Of a DNA stretch of 59,852 nucleotides, positions 57,319 to 59,852 are shown piece by piece. Position numbers and translations under genes: made by a program. How positions within the stretch are numbered: the first letter of the stretch is position 1; each line of letters opens with the position of its first letter. The DNA comes from Enhydrobacter sp. (GTDB lineage Bacteria; Pseudomonadota; Alphaproteobacteria; Reyranellales; Reyranellaceae), in assembly GCA_026126105.1 (NCBI GenBank), contig JAHCJV010000030.1, positions 1 to 59,852 on the forward strand, in the 5' to 3' direction. Under the pieces are notes generated by a model. The model saw only the letters and a program-made list of their open reading frames with translations, was not told the DNA's origin and did no database searches.

Positions 57319-57975
57319 TTAGTCACCGAGACGACGGCAAATCCCATACTGGGCGTACCCCAGGAATGGCCGCTCGAAAACAGTCAGCGCTCCAGCCCGA
57401 AGGCCGAGCAGAGTGAGTTCCGACTCGAGGGCGTCACGCGGTGTGACATGGAACAACCGCAACCAATGCCGCAGACCGAGCCGAAACCACCCCGGCAACC
57501 GCTCCTGACCACCGAAATCAACCACGTGCAGTTCGCCACCAGGCACGACCCAACACAGCGCGCGCTCGAGCACGGCCTGCCAGCCCGGCATCATCGACAG
57601 GCTGTAGGAGACGAAGATGCGTGAGAACCCCGGTACGCCGAACAGCAACGCCGGATCGAAGGTCGTGGCATCGGCACGGGCAAGTCGGATGTCCAAGGCC
57701 AGGCCTTTGCGCGCGACGAGACGCCGTGCCGTACCGAGCATCTCCGACGAGATGTCGATACCGAAGAAGTGAACGTCGGGATAAGTACGTGCTGCCACGA
57801 TCAGATTGCGGGCCGTGCCACAGCCGATCTCGAGCACCCTGCCGCCTGCCGGGGGATTCAGGCGACGAATCAACCGGTCACGCCCGAGCAGGTAGAACTT
57901 TCGCGTGGCATCGTAGACGTGGCGCTGGCGGCAATAGATTCGGTCCATCAGTTCGGATGCTGCAAGGTTGCTCAT
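57319..57975 (-). CDS. btaB: Betaine-lipid N-methyltransferase BtaB
   Basis: A 218-residue class I methyltransferase with VLEIGCGTARNLIVAARTYP near residue 46 and FGIDISSEMLGTARRLV following. BtaB methylates diacylglyceryl-homoserine three times to give the betaine lipid DGTS, replacing phospholipids under phosphate limitation in Rhodobacter and Sinorhizobium. The identification rests on the SAM motif, the sequence around KFYLLGRDRLIRRLNPP and its position only 3 bp after btaA. Confidence 0.87.
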   Translation of the reverse strand: MSNLAASELMDRIYCRQRHVYDATRKFYLLGRDRLIRRLNPPAGGRVLEIGCGTARNLIVAARTYPDVHFFGIDISSEMLGTARRLVARKGLALDIRLARADATTFDPALLFGVPGFSRIFVSYSLSMMPGWQAVLERALCWVVPGGELHVVDFGGQERLPGWFRLGLRHWLRLFHVTPRDALESELTLLGLRAGALTVFERPFLGYAQYGICRRLGD

Positions 57976-57978
57976 GCC

Positions 57979-59256
57979 TCAGCCGTCGAAGGCGTAGAGA
58001 TGGAAGCCACCATAGATCGCCGATCGGTCACGCGCGGTGAGCGCCTGCGACTGCGCGGTCTCGTAACGCCAGCGGCCGAGAAGCACGTCGTCGACGCGGC
58101 CCGGCAGCAACGAGGGTTCGGCGGCGGTGCGGAAGATCACGCGCGCGCCGGGCCGCGCGGTCCGGGAAATCTCACGCCAGAGCGCGTTGAGCTGCGCGTC
58201 GGTCATCCAGTCCTGCGCGTCGAGCAGCACATAGCGATCACGCGACGCATCGGGGCAGCCGGCGAGATACTCGGTGATCGACTGGTTCAGCACCTCGACC
58301 CGGTCGACCCGCGCCCGCACGGCATCGAAATGCACGCGGCGCAGGTACGGGGGCAACGGCCCCGACGCATCCGCGGCATAGCATCGCCCGAACGCCTGCC
58401 AGGCGAAGTAGTTGTCGTCGAGGCTGAAGCCGCAGGCCAACCGTTCGAGCCGCGCGCGCAGCACGTGTCGCATATCGGTGCCGCCAGCCAGAGCCTCGTA
58501 TTGCGCGGGCGGAATGCCGAGGCCGTAGAGCGTCGAATGACGTGTGGTGAGCCATTTGATCGTCTTGCGCTCGAAAAGCGGCGCGAGTTTCTGATCGAAG
58601 AAGCGACGCTGGCCGTCCAGCGCCGGTGCCTCCAGCAATTCGCGGAAGGAGACGCCATAAAGACGCGCCGCAAGATGCGCCCAGCCGATGAAATAGCCGA
58701 GCAGCCCGTGGCGGTAGAAGCCGCGCGAGAAGAGCGAGATGCGGCGGCGAAGCCCCATCGGCCGCCTGTCCCACCAGGCGCGTGTCGTCTCGTCGAGCCG
58801 CGGCTGCAGGAAGCGGCGATAATCGGCGAGGTTCTCGCGCGAATCGGCTTCGCCGAAGAAGCGGTAGAAATGGTCATGCGAAGGAAGGCTCCGCGCGCCC
58901 TCCCGCTTCAGCCGGACAAGCGCCACATGCGCCGGATTGAGGTCTATCGCGGTCACGCGCACAGGCGCTGCCGTGACATAGGAGAGCGCGTTGCAGCCGC
59001 CGGAGGCAATTGCGACGATCCGCGTATCGGGTTCCATGTCCGGCGTCAGCGCCATCGCCTCGATGTCCACTTCCGGGTCTTCCCAGATCTGCGGATAGAC
59101 GAGACCGGTAAAGAGCCAGGTGAAGAGCCGCTCGGTGAGCCCGGCCCGCGATACCGGCTTGTGGCGATGCACCGCCGCGCCGAGTCTCTTCTTCACTTCC
59201 TGGCGCGCGGCGGGCCTGAGCGTTTCGGTGGCGGCTTCGGCATAGCTGTCTGGCAA
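57979..59256 (-). CDS. btaA: Betaine-lipid synthase BtaA (SAM:diacylglycerol 3-amino-3-carboxypropyl transferase)
   Basis: A 425-residue DUF3419-family enzyme that moves the aminocarboxypropyl group of SAM to diacylglycerol, forming diacylglyceryl-homoserine. The family segments are clear: FTGLVYPQIWEDPEVDIEAM, IVAIASGGCNALSYVTAAPV near residue 93 and AIDLNPAHVALVRLK. DYRRFLQPRLDE follows, and the C-terminal part contains YVLLDAQDWM and GARVIFRTA. The start is a TTG at 59256 with GGAG about 11 nt upstream. A weak Pho box lies at 59325. The plcP-agt genes in the same window would supply the diacylglycerol. Confidence 0.92.
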   Translation of the reverse strand: MPDSYAEAATETLRPAARQEVKKRLGAAVHRHKPVSRAGLTERLFTWLFTGLVYPQIWEDPEVDIEAMALTPDMEPDTRIVAIASGGCNALSYVTAAPVRVTAIDLNPAHVALVRLKREGARSLPSHDHFYRFFGEADSRENLADYRRFLQPRLDETTRAWWDRRPMGLRRRISLFSRGFYRHGLLGYFIGWAHLAARLYGVSFRELLEAPALDGQRRFFDQKLAPLFERKTIKWLTTRHSTLYGLGIPPAQYEALAGGTDMRHVLRARLERLACGFSLDDNYFAWQAFGRCYAADASGPLPPYLRRVHFDAVRARVDRVEVLNQSITEYLAGCPDASRDRYVLLDAQDWMTDAQLNALWREISRTARPGARVIFRTAAEPSLLPGRVDDVLLGRWRYETAQSQALTARDRSAIYGGFHLYAFDG

Positions 59257-59324
59257 GGCGGAACTCCGCTCCTAAGGGCCGCGGGCGGCATCACCCGCTT
59301 CTCACCTGCTGCTACCTCAGTTCC

Positions 59325-59342
59325 ATGACGGCTGTGCGACGA
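59325..59342 (-). promoter_or_regulatory. Weak Pho-box-like site upstream of btaA
   Basis: Read toward btaA: TCGTCGCACAGCCGTCAT. The second repeat CCGTCAT matches the PhoB consensus at 6 of 7 positions and the first, TCGTCGC, at only 4 of 7; the 11-bp period is exact. The site is about 70 bp before the btaA start. Confidence 0.35.
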
Positions 59343-59499
59343 TTGCAGGGCGACCCCGCTTCCGAATCGCTCAGGCCCGCGTATAGTCGAAGAAACGAAG
59401 TCAAACTCCCAGGAAGCACAGCCCTTCCCGGCCTTCGGGCAGGGCACCGGCATTAATGTGGCGCGGGCAGCACCCTCGCCGAAGAGCGGATTTTCCCCC

Positions 59500-59852
59500 G
59501 TGGAATCGCCCTCGCCGCCAGTGGATCGACAAGTCCGCGGACACCCGCTTTGGCGGCTGGTGCCGCTCGTCCAGAAGCACAAGTGGCGCTTCTGGGGCGG
59601 CATGTCGCTCATCAATCTCGGCCGCCTTCTCGAAGCCTTCATGCCGCTCTTCCTCAAGCTCGGCATCGACCGGATCGCCGCGGGCGACATGCGGCTTGCC
59701 ATGCCAGCGCTCGCGATTCTCGGGCTGATGGTGCTGCGCTATGCGGCCTTCAATGCCGGACGCCGCTTCGTGCGTGAGGTCGGCGTCGATGCCGCCTTCG
59801 AGCTTCGCCAGCGGCTCTACTGGCATCTCGAATTGCAGGGTCCGTCCTTCTT
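59500..59852 (+). CDS. ABC transporter, exporter-type, N-terminal part (runs off the window)
   Basis: The open frame from a GTG at 59500 continues to the window end (117 codons). It opens with a basic stretch, then transmembrane segments (FWGGMSLINLGRLLEAFMPLFLKLGIDRIAAG, MPALAILGLMVLRYAAFNAGRRFVREVGVDAAFELRQRLYWHLELQGPSF) that match the ABC_membrane domain of half-size exporters, including the first cytoplasmic coupling-helix region. An in-frame GTG at 59458 could be the start instead. The ATPase domain would lie beyond the window. It is divergent from btaA. Confidence 0.75.
   Translation, partial: MESPSPPVDRQVRGHPLWRLVPLVQKHKWRFWGGMSLINLGRLLEAFMPLFLKLGIDRIAAGDMRLAMPALAILGLMVLRYAAFNAGRRFVREVGVDAAFELRQRLYWHLELQGPSF

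Overview
The window reads as chromosomal DNA of a high-GC alphaproteobacterium. The signs are the neighbouring gshA, rsmE and ubiA genes, a CreA protein, rhizobial-type BtaA/BtaB betaine-lipid enzymes, a DUF2852 protein, orphan tripartite-tricarboxylate (Bug/TctC) binding proteins beside a class III CoA-transferase, and intergenic palindromes of the kind common in Bradyrhizobium- and Reyranella-like genomes. A Reyranella-like organism is my guess, not a demonstration. Most of the window is ordinary, densely packed housekeeping and metabolic coding. I see no prophage, CRISPR array or intact insertion sequence.

Layout. 1-10 kb: a protein tail, tRNA-Leu(CAA), an acyl-CoA synthetase, a quinone-oxidoreductase-like enzyme, TldD, a peptide/nickel-type ABC binding protein, a ketopantoate-reductase-like enzyme and an amidohydrolase. 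10-20 kb: two nested intergenic repeat elements, a VOC protein, gshA, rsmE, ubiA, an ETF-beta-type lysine methyltransferase, a cysteine-rich protein, an EamA transporter, creA, a 2OG-Fe(II)-oxygenase-like protein and a TPR membrane protein. 20-29 kb: ubiD, small proteins, a variant groES-groEL operon, a transglutaminase-like protein, then a decayed second ubiD copy followed by a short low-GC stretch with a perfect palindrome. 29-34 kb: LLM oxidoreductase, MATE exporter, two tandem MNT/HEPN modules whose HEPN partners are both broken, a TetR regulator with visible operator-like sites, a DUF2852 membrane protein and an AGE epimerase. 34-44 kb: two Bug proteins and a CoA-transferase, a methyltransferase, leuA with a leucine-rich leader peptide, the TldE/PmbA partner and a lytic transglycosylase. 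44-60 kb: a DAG-kinase/PlcP-like/glycosyltransferase cluster with a Pho box, a VOC protein, EamA, RraA-like, xseA, purD, an MBL hydrolase, queA, tgt, pncA, a PcaF-like thiolase, btaB-btaA and the start of an ABC exporter.

How genes work together. The most coherent biology is membrane-lipid remodelling under phosphate limitation. A PlcP-like phosphoesterase would release diacylglycerol (DAG) from phospholipids. The adjacent GT4 enzyme could glycosylate DAG, BtaA/BtaB could turn it into a betaine lipid, and the divergent lipid kinase could recycle it. A good 18-bp Pho-box match lies before the phosphoesterase gene and a weaker one before btaA. The second interesting system is the leuA leader: an 11-residue peptide with four leucine codons, part of which can pair perfectly over 10 bp with the leuA ribosome-binding region. 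This suggests leucine-responsive translational attenuation. The third is the pair of MNT/HEPN modules in which both nucleotidyltransferases are kept and both HEPN toxins are destroyed.
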